Assembly (NCBI GenBank): GCA_021769965.1 | Contig: JAETRU010000013.1 | Location: 1 to 62,889, forward strand | Length of the DNA: 62,889 bases | Direction: 5' to 3' | From: Eubacterium sp. | GTDB lineage: Bacteria; Bacillota; Clostridia; Peptostreptococcales; Anaerovoracaceae | Shown here: positions 1 through 7,934 of the stretch, in pieces | Position numbering within the stretch: the first letter of the stretch is position 1 | Layout: each line of letters starts with the position of its first letter | The notes under the pieces: model-generated | Told to the model about the DNA's origin: nothing | Database searches by the model: none | What the model saw: only the letters and a program-made list of their open reading frames with translations | Made by a program: the position numbers and the translations under genes

Positions 1-9
1 AGTTTCCAT
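1..9 (-). CDS. Start of a gene running off the left edge
   Basis: An ATG on the minus strand (positions 9-7) begins M-E-T and is preceded by a good AAGGAG ribosome binding site at about 17-24. Only three codons are in the window, so the product cannot be named. It would lie in the same mobile element as the genes to the right. Confidence 0.35.
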
Positions 10-148
10 AGAGATTTCTCCTTTTGTTGATGTTTTTGCAAATTCTATTTTAACACATTGGAGCTAATCTCTATTTTTTTCTTCTAAAAACCCCACAACT
101 ATTTTACACTATCAGAGCCTGAGCAGCACGGAACGCCGCCGGGTTCTT

Positions 149-358
149 TTATATTTCAGTGCCGTCAGGGAACGTAAAGCCAAAATGGTATGTTGCCCCT
201 AGCGCTTCGGCGATTTTTTCCAATTCTTCAACAGTGAAAGTTTCACGCTTCAGTTTTGAGTTCATGCTTTGCGGAAACATTCCGATTCGGCGTGAAAGTT
301 CGGCCAGACTGACATTTTCATGCGCCGCAGCCATTCTGATTTTTTGCTCCATTCGCAT
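149..358 (-). CDS. Small XRE-type helix-turn-helix regulator
   Basis: A protein of about 69 residues made almost entirely of one Cro/CI-like helix-turn-helix domain (SLAELSRRIGMFPQSMNSKLKRE is its core, given here only by position, residues 17-39). I place the start at the ATG at 358 because GGAGGG sits six bases upstream; the longer TTG start would touch the ribosome binding site. The promoter contains an inverted repeat between -35 and -10, so it probably represses itself. Its place next to an integrase gene fits a lysogeny or transfer repressor of the element. The role is inferred from the domain and context; targets other than its own promoter are unknown. Confidence 0.7.
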   Translation of the reverse strand: MRMEQKIRMAAAHENVSLAELSRRIGMFPQSMNSKLKRETFTVEELEKIAEALGATYHFGFTFPDGTEI

Positions 359-383
359 TTTCAACCCTCCTATGGTTATTATA

Positions 384-412
384 AGTATAACAAAAAATCG
401 TTATACTGTCAA
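384..412 (-). promoter_or_regulatory. Sigma-A promoter with internal operator for the XRE gene
   Basis: On the minus strand TTGACA (412-407), 17 bases, TATACT (389-384). A perfect inverted repeat GTATAAC/GTTATAC (385-391 and 400-406, spacer 8) fills the space between the two boxes, as expected for an autoregulated repressor. Confidence 0.75.
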
Positions 413-454
413 CTGCAATTAGAAAAAATATTTTGAACGAAAACAGAAAATATA

Positions 455-483
455 TTGACAATATAAATAAAAAGGTTTATAAT
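455..483 (+). promoter_or_regulatory. Consensus sigma-A promoter
   Basis: TTGACA (455-460), 17 bases, TATAAT (478-483): a perfect consensus promoter, divergent from the XRE promoter and driving the gene at 633 through a leader of about 140 bases. Confidence 0.8.
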
Positions 484-540
484 AACAATAAAGAAAAACA
501 GCCGCCACTACCTGACAAGTACAACGACTGTTTAGCTGTA

Positions 541-606
541 GAAGCTTCCTTGAAAGAAGTCTGCTTCTGCAAATCATTATAAAGCAGCTGCAAGCTTCTT
601 TCAAGG
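541..606 (+). other. Leader hairpin before the 633-1175 gene
   Basis: CCTTGAAAGAAG (548-559) is repeated inverted and without mismatch as CTTCTTTCAAGG (595-606), with further pairing in the loop (GCTTCTGC/GCAGCTGC). The hairpin ends 26 bases before the ATG and has no T-tract, so it is more like an RNA stability or translation-control element than a terminator. Confidence 0.5.
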
Positions 607-632
607 GGATAATTGAAAGGAGAAACAATAAA

Positions 633-1175
633 ATGAACAAGAAAATTGAGATGAAGTACACGCTTGTACCGTTTGACCAGCTGAGCAACTATGAAAGAAT
701 GTGCGTCGGCATCAGCTGCCCTAAAACTCTGAAGTATGAGATCGTGAATATAGGAGGAAAACTCTACATCAATAGCGAAAACCCGCATTGTGCGGAAATC
801 GTAGCACTGATTAAGGAGATGGAGCACGCTGAATTTATGGACGATGAAGCTTTGGAAGAAATCGCAGCTTATACACATCGTGAAGCAATGTCAGAAGTTA
901 TGGGGTTATGGTATAAGCTTCGGAAAGAGCAGAGGCATGACGAGGCGAAAGAGAACGCTGCTTTCTGGTATAACGCAAACCGAGAGCGATTCATGGATGA
1001 TGATGAAGAATTCATGAAACACTTTAGTCATGAGTTTCTGTATGAACTGTTTTACGTGGTAAAAGACGATATGGACAGTAAACCGCGTGGGCGGCGTGAT
1101 AATTTCCCGACAGAGCGAGCCTTAGAAGCTGTGTTCTTATATGGCTTTGAAGCAGGACAGGAAAGCAGAAGCTGA
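633..1175 (+). CDS. Mobile-element accessory protein, unrecognised family
   Basis: A 180-residue acidic soluble protein without signal peptide or membrane segment. I recognise no domain. The middle (residues 60-130) is predicted helical and rich in Glu/Asp, with a DDDEE cluster near residue 117. AAAGGAG lies ten bases before the ATG. It follows a perfect sigma-A promoter and a hairpin leader and precedes two tiny ORFs and the integrase, so it is cargo or control of the integrated element. It is a real gene by promoter, ribosome binding site and codon use; function unknown. Confidence 0.6.
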   Translation: MNKKIEMKYTLVPFDQLSNYERMCVGISCPKTLKYEIVNIGGKLYINSENPHCAEIVALIKEMEHAEFMDDEALEEIAAYTHREAMSEVMGLWYKLRKEQRHDEAKENAAFWYNANRERFMDDDEEFMKHFSHEFLYELFYVVKDDMDSKPRGRRDNFPTERALEAVFLYGFEAGQESRS

Positions 1176-1187
1176 GGGAGGTATAAC

Positions 1188-1277
1188 ATGAAAGATGAAA
1201 TCATCAGACTGGTTAACACGATGGATGAAAGCCAGGTGCGAGTAGTTCTCATATTCCTCCAATCATACTTGTCTTAA
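1188..1277 (+). CDS. Tiny ORF A (29 residues)
   Basis: ATG at 1188, 12 bases after the previous stop and preceded by GGGAGG. The peptide has the pattern M-K-x-E-I-I-x-x-V-x-x-M-D-E-x-Q followed by a hydrophobic run and resembles the next tiny ORF (same length class, conserved K, I-I, D-E-x-Q positions). Each has its own ribosome binding site. The conserved pattern in two adjacent copies argues these are translated; function unknown. Confidence 0.45.
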   Translation: MKDEIIRLVNTMDESQVRVVLIFLQSYLS

Positions 1278-1301
1278 CTAAAGGAGCAGGAGGACAGCGA
1301 A

Positions 1302-1400
1302 ATGAAGAAAAAGATTATTGAATGTCTGGATAATCTCACCGATGAACAGCTTAGGATCTTATTACGTACAGTCAGACGAATGATAGCAAGGAACAAGTAG
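1302..1400 (+). CDS. Tiny ORF B (32 residues)
   Basis: ATG at 1302 preceded by AGCAGGAGG. The peptide shares with tiny ORF A an M-K-x-x-I-I-x-x-x-x-x-x-x-D-E-Q core followed by L/V-rich residues, then ends basic (RRMIARNK). Probably a paralogue of ORF A made by tandem duplication. An excisionase-like or small regulatory role is possible from position upstream of the integrase but is not shown by the sequence. Confidence 0.45.
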   Translation: MKKKIIECLDNLTDEQLRILLRTVRRMIARNK

Positions 1401-1421
1401 CTGACCATTACATAAAAGTCG

Positions 1422-1546
1422 GTGAGAGGGGCAATTTTCGCCCTTGTGGCGTGTGTCCCTCTTCACGATCAGGAGAAAAGAAAGATTCAGCGTGTGGACA
1501 ATGATAAGCTGAAATGGTAGGCGGGCGGCAGTAAGACCGCCCCGCC
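1422..1546 (+). other. Structured spacer before the integrase gene
   Basis: Two imperfect hairpins lie between tiny ORF B and the integrase: GTGAGAGGG paired with CCCTCTTCAC (1422-1466) and a very GC-rich GGCGGGCGG paired with CCGCCCCGCC (1520-1546). A GTGGACAA motif (1494-1501) between them matches the repeats beyond the integrase. The region may limit integrase expression or carry integrase arm sites. Confidence 0.4.
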
Positions 1547-1573
1547 TTAGAAGTGATTTGAAGAGGCGTAAAT

Positions 1574-2812
1574 ATGGCACAGGTAACAACACGAAAAAGG
1601 GGTAAAACATGGGAGTATCGGTTCGAAACTGCCAGCATAGACGGAAAGCGCAAACAGACATCAAAGGGCGGATTCAGGACAAAAAAGGAGGCACAGAAAG
1701 CCGGCGCAAAAGCCCTGATCGAATATGACACGTCAGGTAAAAAGTTTACTCCATCCAGCATGTCATATGCTGACCTTTTGCACGAATGGTTTGAGAAACG
1801 CTGCCCGTTGATATACGAACAGACAACAATAGACAATTACGAAAAAGTTATACGAATCCACCTTGAACCCGCTTTAGGCAAATACCGCATATCTGCACTA
1901 GACACCGTCGACTTCCAGAATGTTATAAACGACAAATTTAAGGCAGGATATGCCCTGAACCGCCTGTCTACGTTTAAGAACGTCATGTCGCTGACAATGA
2001 AATATGCCAAAGAAATGGGATATATAAAACACAATCCGATGTATGAAGTGAAGCTGCCCTCTAAAAAAGTAGCTAAAAGCAACTCCAATACCAGGAAAAA
2101 AGACCGTCTCCCCATACCTCGAGATGCTCTTGCGAGGATTTTTGAGCGATTCCCAGAGGGTAACCCATCGCACGTTCCTATGATGATCAGCTATAAAACG
2201 GGAATGAGGCTCGGTGAAGTCTTTGCTCTTACATGGGATGATATTGATCTGGAGAATTCAACAATTGATGTAAATAAGCAGATCCAAAGCAAGCGGGGAC
2301 AGGGTCAGAACAGTATATACTATTTCAAAAGCTGTAAATACGATTCTGAGCGCACATTGCCAATAGACACAGAACTAGTTCATCTGCTTCGCAGAGAACG
2401 TCTGCGGCAAAAAGAAAATCGTCTTTATTACGGCGAATTCTATCAAAGATATTACGTAGGGAAAGATAATATCATAAATCAGATATCAGGGCAAGAAATA
2501 TGGTTTGTGACCGTGAGAGAAAGTGGACAATACCACCAGCCTCGTGCTATGCAGCACACATCAAAGATCATACAGGGCAAGGCACTGACCAAAGGGGACG
2601 AGAAACCAATATGGGAAGATTTTGATTTCCACTCCCTGCGGCATACTCACGGGACAGAACTTGCCGCAGCTGGGGTGCCGGCGAAAGAAATTCAGATTAG
2701 AATGGGTCATAAGAATATCGAAACGACACTAAATGTATATGTTCATGACACACCGGATATGCAGAACCACACAAGAGAAACCCTCGAAAAGATATATCAA
2801 AAAGCACAATAG
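1574..2812 (+). CDS. int: Tyrosine recombinase, Tn916/phage-type integrase
   Basis: A 412-residue integrase of usual family length. The N-terminus carries an AP2-like arm-binding domain (basic residues 1-50), then a SAM-like core-binding domain (about 65-165) and a catalytic domain. Catalytic residues seen are Arg in TGMRLGEV, the HSLRHTHG box (His-x-x-Arg), the GH of MGHKNIETT and the nucleophile Tyr in NVYVH. It would integrate and, with an excisionase, excise the element lying to its left. The gene ends in a terminator and is followed by arm-type repeats, then by the 3' end of the oppositely oriented GGGtGRT gene, so the attachment site should be at about 2840-2955. All key residues are intact. 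Confidence 0.95.
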   Translation: MAQVTTRKRGKTWEYRFETASIDGKRKQTSKGGFRTKKEAQKAGAKALIEYDTSGKKFTPSSMSYADLLHEWFEKRCPLIYEQTTIDNYEKVIRIHLEPALGKYRISALDTVDFQNVINDKFKAGYALNRLSTFKNVMSLTMKYAKEMGYIKHNPMYEVKLPSKKVAKSNSNTRKKDRLPIPRDALARIFERFPEGNPSHVPMMISYKTGMRLGEVFALTWDDIDLENSTIDVNKQIQSKRGQGQNSIYYFKSCKYDSERTLPIDTELVHLLRRERLRQKENRLYYGEFYQRYYVGKDNIINQISGQEIWFVTVRESGQYHQPRAMQHTSKIIQGKALTKGDEKPIWEDFDFHSLRHTHGTELAAAGVPAKEIQIRMGHKNIETTLNVYVHDTPDMQNHTRETLEKIYQKAQ

Positions 2813-2836
2813 GCAGGATAAAAAATCCCGCCTATT
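2808..2836 (+). terminator. Terminator of the integrase gene
   Basis: AATAGGC pairs with GCCTATT and is followed by TTTTTTATTTT; the stem overlaps the integrase stop codon. Confidence 0.8.
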
Positions 2837-2841
2837 TTTTT

Positions 2842-2887
2842 ATTTTGTCCGCGCAACAGAAAAAGCGTGGACAAATCGTGGACAAAA
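2842..2887. repeat. Probable integrase arm-site repeats near the attachment site
   Basis: Two tandem 11-base copies, CGTGGACAAAT (2866-2876) and CGTGGACAAAA (2877-2887), and an inverted copy ATTTTGTCCGCG (2842-2853) differing at one position. A further GTGGACAA lies at 1494. Such repeats beside an integrase gene are typical of arm sites bound by the integrase N-terminal domain. Confidence 0.6.
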
Positions 2888-2951
2888 TGCCATTTTTTCA
2901 GTTTTAGGGTAAATTGTATACGATTTCTTGTTCTCGATAAATGGCTGAATT

Positions 2952-3953
2952 TCAGTCTTTGCACGCTTCCTGCACAGCAACCGCTACAGCTACGCTTGCG
3001 CCTACCATCGGATTATTGCCCATACCGATGAATCCCATCATTTCAACGTGAGCCGGTACGGAGGAAGATCCTGCAAACTGGGCGTCGGAATGCATCCTTC
3101 CCATGGTATCGGTCATGCCGTAAGAGGACGGACCTGCCGCCATGTTGTCCGGATGCAGCGTTCTTCCGGTACCGCCGCCTGACGCAACGGAGAAATACTT
3201 TCTGCCTTCCAGTACTCTCTCCTTCTTATAGGTTCCGGCGACCGGATGCTGGAATCTGGTCGGATTGGTTGAGTTTCCTGTAATGGAAACATCTACGTTC
3301 TCATGATGCATGATAGCGACGCCTTCTCTGACATCATTGGTGCCGTAACACTTCACCTTTGCGCGGTCTCCCTTGGAATAAGGAGTCTCGCTGACGATCT
3401 TCAGTTCTCCGGTATAGAAATCATAATCCGTCTTCACATAGGTGAACCCGTTGATCCTGGAAATGATCAGCGCCGCATCCTTGCCCAGTCCGTTTAAGAT
3501 GACACGTAGCGGCTTCTGACGCACTTTGTTGGCGGAATTCGCGATACCGATAGCGCCTTCCGCAGCGGCAAAGGACTCGTGGCCTGCCAGAAACGCGAAG
3601 CACTCTGTCTCTTCACTGAGCAGCATGGACGCCAGATTTCCGTGACCGACGCCGACCTTTCTGTCGTCAGCAACAGATCCCGGAATGCAGAATGCCTGCA
3701 GACCTTCACCAATGGCTTTGGCAGCCTCCGGAGCAGAAACAGCACCCTTCTTCATAGCGATGGCAGCGCCCAAAACATAAGCCCAGCACGCATCCTCAAA
3801 ACAGATCGGCTGAATGCCTTTTACGATCTCGTATGGATCAAAGCCCTTGTCCGTGCACATTTTCCGCGCAGCCTCAAGGCTTTCGATGCCGTATTCTTTC
3901 ATGACCGCCGTAACACCGGCAATTCTTCTATCATAGTTTTCAAACAACTCCAT
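2952..3953 (-). CDS. GGGtGRT family protein
   Basis: A 333-residue member of the family named after its GGGTGRT motif, seen here near residue 262 before the LHPDNMAAGPSS stretch. Glycine- and alanine-rich, soluble, without signal peptide. The biochemical role is unknown; family members are regularly encoded next to a NifU/IscU-like scaffold protein, as here (11-base gap), which suggests a role in Fe-S cluster or cofactor handling. AGGAGG precedes the ATG. The gene's 3' end faces the integrase and is the likely chromosomal border of the integrated element. The C-terminus looks complete. Confidence 0.85.
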   Translation of the reverse strand: MELFENYDRRIAGVTAVMKEYGIESLEAARKMCTDKGFDPYEIVKGIQPICFEDACWAYVLGAAIAMKKGAVSAPEAAKAIGEGLQAFCIPGSVADDRKVGVGHGNLASMLLSEETECFAFLAGHESFAAAEGAIGIANSANKVRQKPLRVILNGLGKDAALIISRINGFTYVKTDYDFYTGELKIVSETPYSKGDRAKVKCYGTNDVREGVAIMHHENVDVSITGNSTNPTRFQHPVAGTYKKERVLEGRKYFSVASGGGTGRTLHPDNMAAGPSSYGMTDTMGRMHSDAQFAGSSSVPAHVEMMGFIGMGNNPMVGASVAVAVAVQEACKD

Positions 3954-3964
3954 CCTGACACCTC

Positions 3965-4657
3965 CTACTCTTTTCGCGGGTCGATCTTCTTGACAGCTTC
4001 GCTGAATCTGCCGTATTCCCCGCTTGCCTTCTCAATGGCTTCCATAGGATCCACACCGTCTTTGATGAAATCCATCATTTTTCCAAGATTTACATATTTA
4101 TAGCCGATGACACTGTCATTCTCATCCAGGCCGACTTCCATAATATAGCCTTCTGCCAGTTCCAGATATCTCGGTCCCTTTGCCGCAGTGGAATAAATGG
4201 TTCCCACCTGGCTTCTGGTACCTTTACCCAGATCCTCAAGCCCCGCGCCTACCGCCAGGCCGCCTTCCGAAAATGCAGACTGGCTTCTGCCGTACACGAT
4301 CTGCAGGAACAGTTCCCGCATAGCTGTATTGATCGCATCACAGACCAGGTCCGTGTTCAGTGCTTCCAGAATCGTCTTCCCCACCAGAATTTCTCCGGCC
4401 ATGGCTGCAGAGTGCGTCATACCGGAGCAGCCCAGAGTCTCGACCAGCGCCTCCTGTATGATCCCGTCCTTCACGTTGAGGGTCAGCTTACATGCGCCCT
4501 GCTGCGGCGCACACCAGCCTACGCCGTGCGTCAGACCGGATATGTCCGAAATCTCTTTTGCTTGTACCCATTTTCCTTCTTCAGGAATCGGCGCAGGACC
4601 ATGATTCGCATCTCTGTTGACAATGCACATGTTCTCCACTTCTCTTGTGTATATCAT
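3965..4657 (-). CDS. NifU/IscU-like Fe-S cluster scaffold protein
   Basis: A 230-residue protein, longer than IscU (about 130). Conserved cysteines occur in GWCAPQQGAC and ETLGCSGMTHS, matching the first two cluster ligands of the IscU fold; the C-terminal third is an extension rich in Glu/Lys. The start at 4657 has GGAGG seven bases upstream. It is the first gene of a two-gene operon with the GGGtGRT gene, from the promoter at 4733-4761. Scaffold activity follows from family; the specific client is unknown. Confidence 0.8.
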   Translation of the reverse strand: MIYTREVENMCIVNRDANHGPAPIPEEGKWVQAKEISDISGLTHGVGWCAPQQGACKLTLNVKDGIIQEALVETLGCSGMTHSAAMAGEILVGKTILEALNTDLVCDAINTAMRELFLQIVYGRSQSAFSEGGLAVGAGLEDLGKGTRSQVGTIYSTAAKGPRYLELAEGYIMEVGLDENDSVIGYKYVNLGKMMDFIKDGVDPMEAIEKASGEYGRFSEAVKKIDPRKE

Positions 4658-4732
4658 CTTTTACCTCCATTAAGTATCCTGCCTCTGGCCGGCCGGCTGC
4701 CGCAGACGGCACCGCCAGTCTGAGTTATTTTT

Positions 4733-4761
4733 AGTATAACATTCACGCACCATTTATTCAA
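4733..4761 (-). promoter_or_regulatory. Sigma-A promoter of the NifU-like/GGGtGRT operon
   Basis: TTGAAT (4761-4756), 17 bases, TATACT (4738-4733) on the minus strand, followed by a GC-rich leader of about 70 bases. Confidence 0.65.
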
Positions 4762-4789
4762 CAGGTTTTCGGTGGCAAGCCAGGAAACC

Positions 4790-4833
4790 GCCGCCAAAAA
4801 AGCAAAAAAACTGCGTCCCATGCAGAACGCAGT
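4790..4833 (-). terminator. Terminator of the radical SAM gene
   Basis: ACTGCGT pairs with ACGCAGT (4833-4827 and 4816-4810) and is followed on the minus strand by TTTTTTGCTTTTTT. Confidence 0.85.
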
Positions 4834-4846
4834 CTCCCGTCAAAAG

Positions 4847-6214
4847 CTATCTTTTACCCTTCTCCGACCAAAGGGTGTCCGCCGCAGGCTTCCATGTATC
4901 GGCATAGCTGCGGCATTTGCTGCACAGCGACTCCGCCGATTCAGGCGATACCAGATCCGTAGATCTGGCGCCGGCCTTCTCTACCAGACGCGGCAGAATA
5001 TCCGGATTCTCCAGCATCGGACACGGCCGCAGCATGTTATCATTAAACGGCTGGTTTTCATGGTACGCCATGAAGATCGGCGAATGAAGGATCTCCAGCA
5101 GCGTATTTTCTTTGATGTTGGCGTTGGAGTAATGGATGAAGACACATGGCTCCGCGTCACCGTTTGCATTGATATGGAAATAGTTCCTTCCTCCGGCGAT
5201 GCAGCCGCCTACATATTCACCGTCGTTCTGGAAATCAAAACAGAACAGTCCTGGACCCGTTTCCATGTCACGAATCTGTCGTATCCTGTGATACATGTAT
5301 TCCCGCTGATCTGCAGCCGGCATCAGCTCAGGTGAAGCGTCGCTTCCCACCGGCATATAATGAAAATACATGGAAAATTTTACGCCCTTTTCAATTTCCA
5401 TAGCTATAAAATCATCTGAAGTTACTTCTTCTATGTTGTTTCTGGTATAGCAGATCGAAGTGCCGAAAAGGCATCCGTTCTCTTTCAGCAGATCCATCGC
5501 CTTCATGACCTTCTGGTAGACGCCGCCGCCCCGCCTCTGATCGTTGACGGCCTCGCTGCCTTCCAGGCTGATAGCCAGATACAGATTACCTACCCTCTTC
5601 AGTTCATCGCAGAACGCCTGATCTACAAGACTCCCGTTGGTGAACGCAATGAAAGCGCAGTCGGGATGCGCATCGCAGAGCCGTATCAGATCGTCCCTGC
5701 GTACCAGAGGTTCGCCGCCGGTGTACATATAGAAGAAGATGCCAAGTTCCTTGCCCTGGCAGATCACCTGATCCATCTGCTCATACGTCAGATTCAATTT
5801 GCTGCCGTATTCAGCCGCCCAGCAGCCGGTGCAGTGAAGATTGCAGGCGCTGGTCGGATCCATCAGGATCAGCCACGGCACATTGCAGCCATGGATCTTG
5901 CGGGCGTCCTCCATGATCTTCGTTCCGCAGAACATGGCTTCATATCCAAAATTTAAAACAGCCGTCTTCAGCACATTGGCGTCCAGCTGATCGAAAAAAC
6001 GGCCGATATATTTTGACAGCGCGCTGTTTTCGTCCATAGTCAGACGCCGCAGTCTGTCGAAATCCACTTCGACTTCGGTATCAGCAATATATCCCTCCGC
6101 CATACGGAACATATCGCTGACCGTTTTGTCCCTGTCCTTTCCCATTCTTCCGCGGGCTGCGTCTATCGCTTTAGAAAAAGCCATTCTGCCCATTTTGTGC
6201 TTCAGCGTTTGCAT
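4847..6214 (-). CDS. Radical SAM/SPASM-domain protein
   Basis: A 455-residue radical SAM enzyme. The [4Fe-4S]/SAM motif is CNLHCTGC (about residue 146), followed by YTGGEP, the usual glycine-rich SAM-binding strand. Cysteines in the C-terminal third (GGCIAGG, EPCVFIHY, RPCPML, LCSKC) form a SPASM-type domain holding auxiliary clusters. About 140 residues before the radical core are not typical and may be a separate helical domain. SPASM proteins modify peptides, anaerobic sulfatases or other macromolecules; no precursor peptide is visible next to it. It stands alone between a promoter (6246) and terminator (4790), and a Spo0A-box-like site lies upstream. Confidence 0.9.
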   Translation of the reverse strand: MQTLKHKMGRMAFSKAIDAARGRMGKDRDKTVSDMFRMAEGYIADTEVEVDFDRLRRLTMDENSALSKYIGRFFDQLDANVLKTAVLNFGYEAMFCGTKIMEDARKIHGCNVPWLILMDPTSACNLHCTGCWAAEYGSKLNLTYEQMDQVICQGKELGIFFYMYTGGEPLVRRDDLIRLCDAHPDCAFIAFTNGSLVDQAFCDELKRVGNLYLAISLEGSEAVNDQRRGGGVYQKVMKAMDLLKENGCLFGTSICYTRNNIEEVTSDDFIAMEIEKGVKFSMYFHYMPVGSDASPELMPAADQREYMYHRIRQIRDMETGPGLFCFDFQNDGEYVGGCIAGGRNYFHINANGDAEPCVFIHYSNANIKENTLLEILHSPIFMAYHENQPFNDNMLRPCPMLENPDILPRLVEKAGARSTDLVSPESAESLCSKCRSYADTWKPAADTLWSEKGKR

Positions 6215-6245
6215 CGTAAGACCCCCTTTATATGATCTACACTAG

Positions 6246-6318
6246 ATTATAGCTTCGACCCGGGAATACGGCAAATGTCAAAACAGCCTTTGTGTAAAAA
6301 AAACAAACATTTGTCGAA
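6246..6318 (-). promoter_or_regulatory. Radical SAM gene promoter with upstream Spo0A-box match
   Basis: TTGCCG (6274-6269), 17 bases, TATAAT (6251-6246) on the minus strand. About 40 bases upstream, TTGTCGAA (6311-6318, plus strand) matches the canonical Spo0A box exactly. Confidence 0.55.
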
Positions 6319-6335
6319 ATTTATCGCAAACAGGC

Positions 6336-7679
6336 TTACGGCTGCAGTGATACAACAGCATCTCCTTCCGCGGTGCAGGCAATATTCTTTTTCTCCACCG
6401 TGGTACAGCCGATCCTGTGGCCTTCCACGCTGTGCACTTTGATGATCAGCGCGTCTGTTTCCAGATACGGTTCCGCGCCGTCCTCTGGTATCTCATCCAG
6501 TTTGCCGCAGATGAATCCGCCGAAGGTATCGTACAGGTCTGACGGAAGAAAAACGCCCAGTTCTTCACTGACGTCGTCGATGTCAGCCCAGCCGCAGACC
6601 ATCCACTTATTCCCGGAAAGCCTTCGGATATCCTCAGGTTTTGCCGGTTCCTCCTCTTCACGCAGATCACCCACCAGCGCCTCTAACAGATCGTGAAGCG
6701 TGATGATACCGGAAAGTCCGCCGTACTCGTCGATAACCACGGCGAAGTAAAAACCCTTCTTTTTCATATTCCGAAACAGCACGTTGGCCTTCATCGTTTC
6801 CGGTATGAAGCAGGCCTTTTTCACTGCTTTTTTCATGACAGCCGCCCGGTCATCCTTTGCTTTCATTCGAAAATACTCCTTAGTGTCAAGAACGCCCCGC
6901 ACCTCGTCTATGCTTCCTTCACACACCGGATAGTAAGTATGCCTGCCTCCGCAGATGCTCTCCGTCCACACCTTCATATCGTCCTCAGTATCCAGATAGA
7001 TCACGTCGACCCGATGAGTGCAGATCTGCTCAGCAGTGATGTCGTCAAACTCGAAAACATTCTCGATGATCTGACTTTCGTCCTCATCGATGATTCCCTG
7101 CCGGTTTCCTGCCGTCAGCATCATGCGGATCTCCTCCTCAGACACCTTCTCCTCATCCTCTTCCGGATCGATGCCAAGCAGCCGGAGAATACCGTTAGTG
7201 GATGCAGTCAGCAGAAAAACCAGCGGCGCGAATATCTTTGATACGCCGTACAGCAGCCCGGACAGGGCAAGCCCCAGAGCGTCTGCCTTCTTCATGGCGA
7301 TCCGCTTCGGCACCAGTTCGCCGAAGACCAGATTAAAGTACGCTAAGATCAGCGTGATCAAAACCACTGCTGCAGACTTCAGCATCCCGGGCGAGATCTG
7401 TGGCAGCACGCCGGACAGTCTCGCTACCAGCGGACCGGCAAAGCTTTCCGCGGCAAAAGCGCTGCCCAAAAGGCCTGCCAGCGTAATAGCCACCTGGATC
7501 GTCGCCAGAAATCTGGCAGGCTGACAGGTCAGCGACGTCAGACGCAGCGCTCTCTTATCCCCCTGTTCCGTCATCCGCGCCAGACGGTTATCATTCATGG
7601 ATATGACGGCGATCTCCGCGCTTGCAAACACAGCATTCAAAAATATCAACACAACCTGTAATAACACAGCACTCAACAT
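6336..7679 (-). CDS. CNNM/HlyC-CorC family membrane protein (metal transport)
   Basis: About 447 residues with the order DUF21 membrane domain (four hydrophobic segments within residues 1-190), paired CBS domains (about 205-330) and a C-terminal CorC/HlyC domain (about 345-425). The family is annotated as hemolysin-like but members act in Mg2+/Co2+ efflux. I chose the ATG at 7679 because GGAGGA lies six bases before it; the upstream ATG would encode that ribosome binding site. The gene follows the fur-like gene and is preceded by a structured leader with a terminator, which would fit metal-dependent attenuation. Confidence 0.9.
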   Translation of the reverse strand: MLSAVLLQVVLIFLNAVFASAEIAVISMNDNRLARMTEQGDKRALRLTSLTCQPARFLATIQVAITLAGLLGSAFAAESFAGPLVARLSGVLPQISPGMLKSAAVVLITLILAYFNLVFGELVPKRIAMKKADALGLALSGLLYGVSKIFAPLVFLLTASTNGILRLLGIDPEEDEEKVSEEEIRMMLTAGNRQGIIDEDESQIIENVFEFDDITAEQICTHRVDVIYLDTEDDMKVWTESICGGRHTYYPVCEGSIDEVRGVLDTKEYFRMKAKDDRAAVMKKAVKKACFIPETMKANVLFRNMKKKGFYFAVVIDEYGGLSGIITLHDLLEALVGDLREEEEPAKPEDIRRLSGNKWMVCGWADIDDVSEELGVFLPSDLYDTFGGFICGKLDEIPEDGAEPYLETDALIIKVHSVEGHRIGCTTVEKKNIACTAEGDAVVSLQP

Positions 7680-7699
7680 TTCAATTCCTCCATTCACGT

Positions 7700-7934
7700 A
7701 TCATAAACAGTGCCTGTAAAAACACAAAAAGGCACAGCCTGACAGAACAGCTGAACCAGCTGCCCGCAGACAGTGCCTTATTTTCTTACATAACACTACA
7801 TGGCCCGTCATAGTCGTCCATGCACTGATCCCACCTTTCTCTTCCGCAGTCATATGTATGTACAGACCATATCATGACTGCGCCGCGACAGTCAATGGAA
7901 CTTTAGGCTTATTTAGCAGTATCTCTCTGTTTCT
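7700..7934 (-). promoter_or_regulatory. Structured leader and terminator before the CNNM gene
   Basis: Between the fur-like stop and the CNNM start lies about 235 bases with several hairpins and a terminator: AAGGCAC (7780-7774) pairs with GTGCCTT (7735-7729), then TTTTGTGTTTTT. A second copy of AGGCACTGT (7715-7707) after the T-tract could compete for the same 3' arm. It may be a metal-responsive attenuator or simply the end of the fur transcript; it does not match a riboswitch class I can name. Confidence 0.45.
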
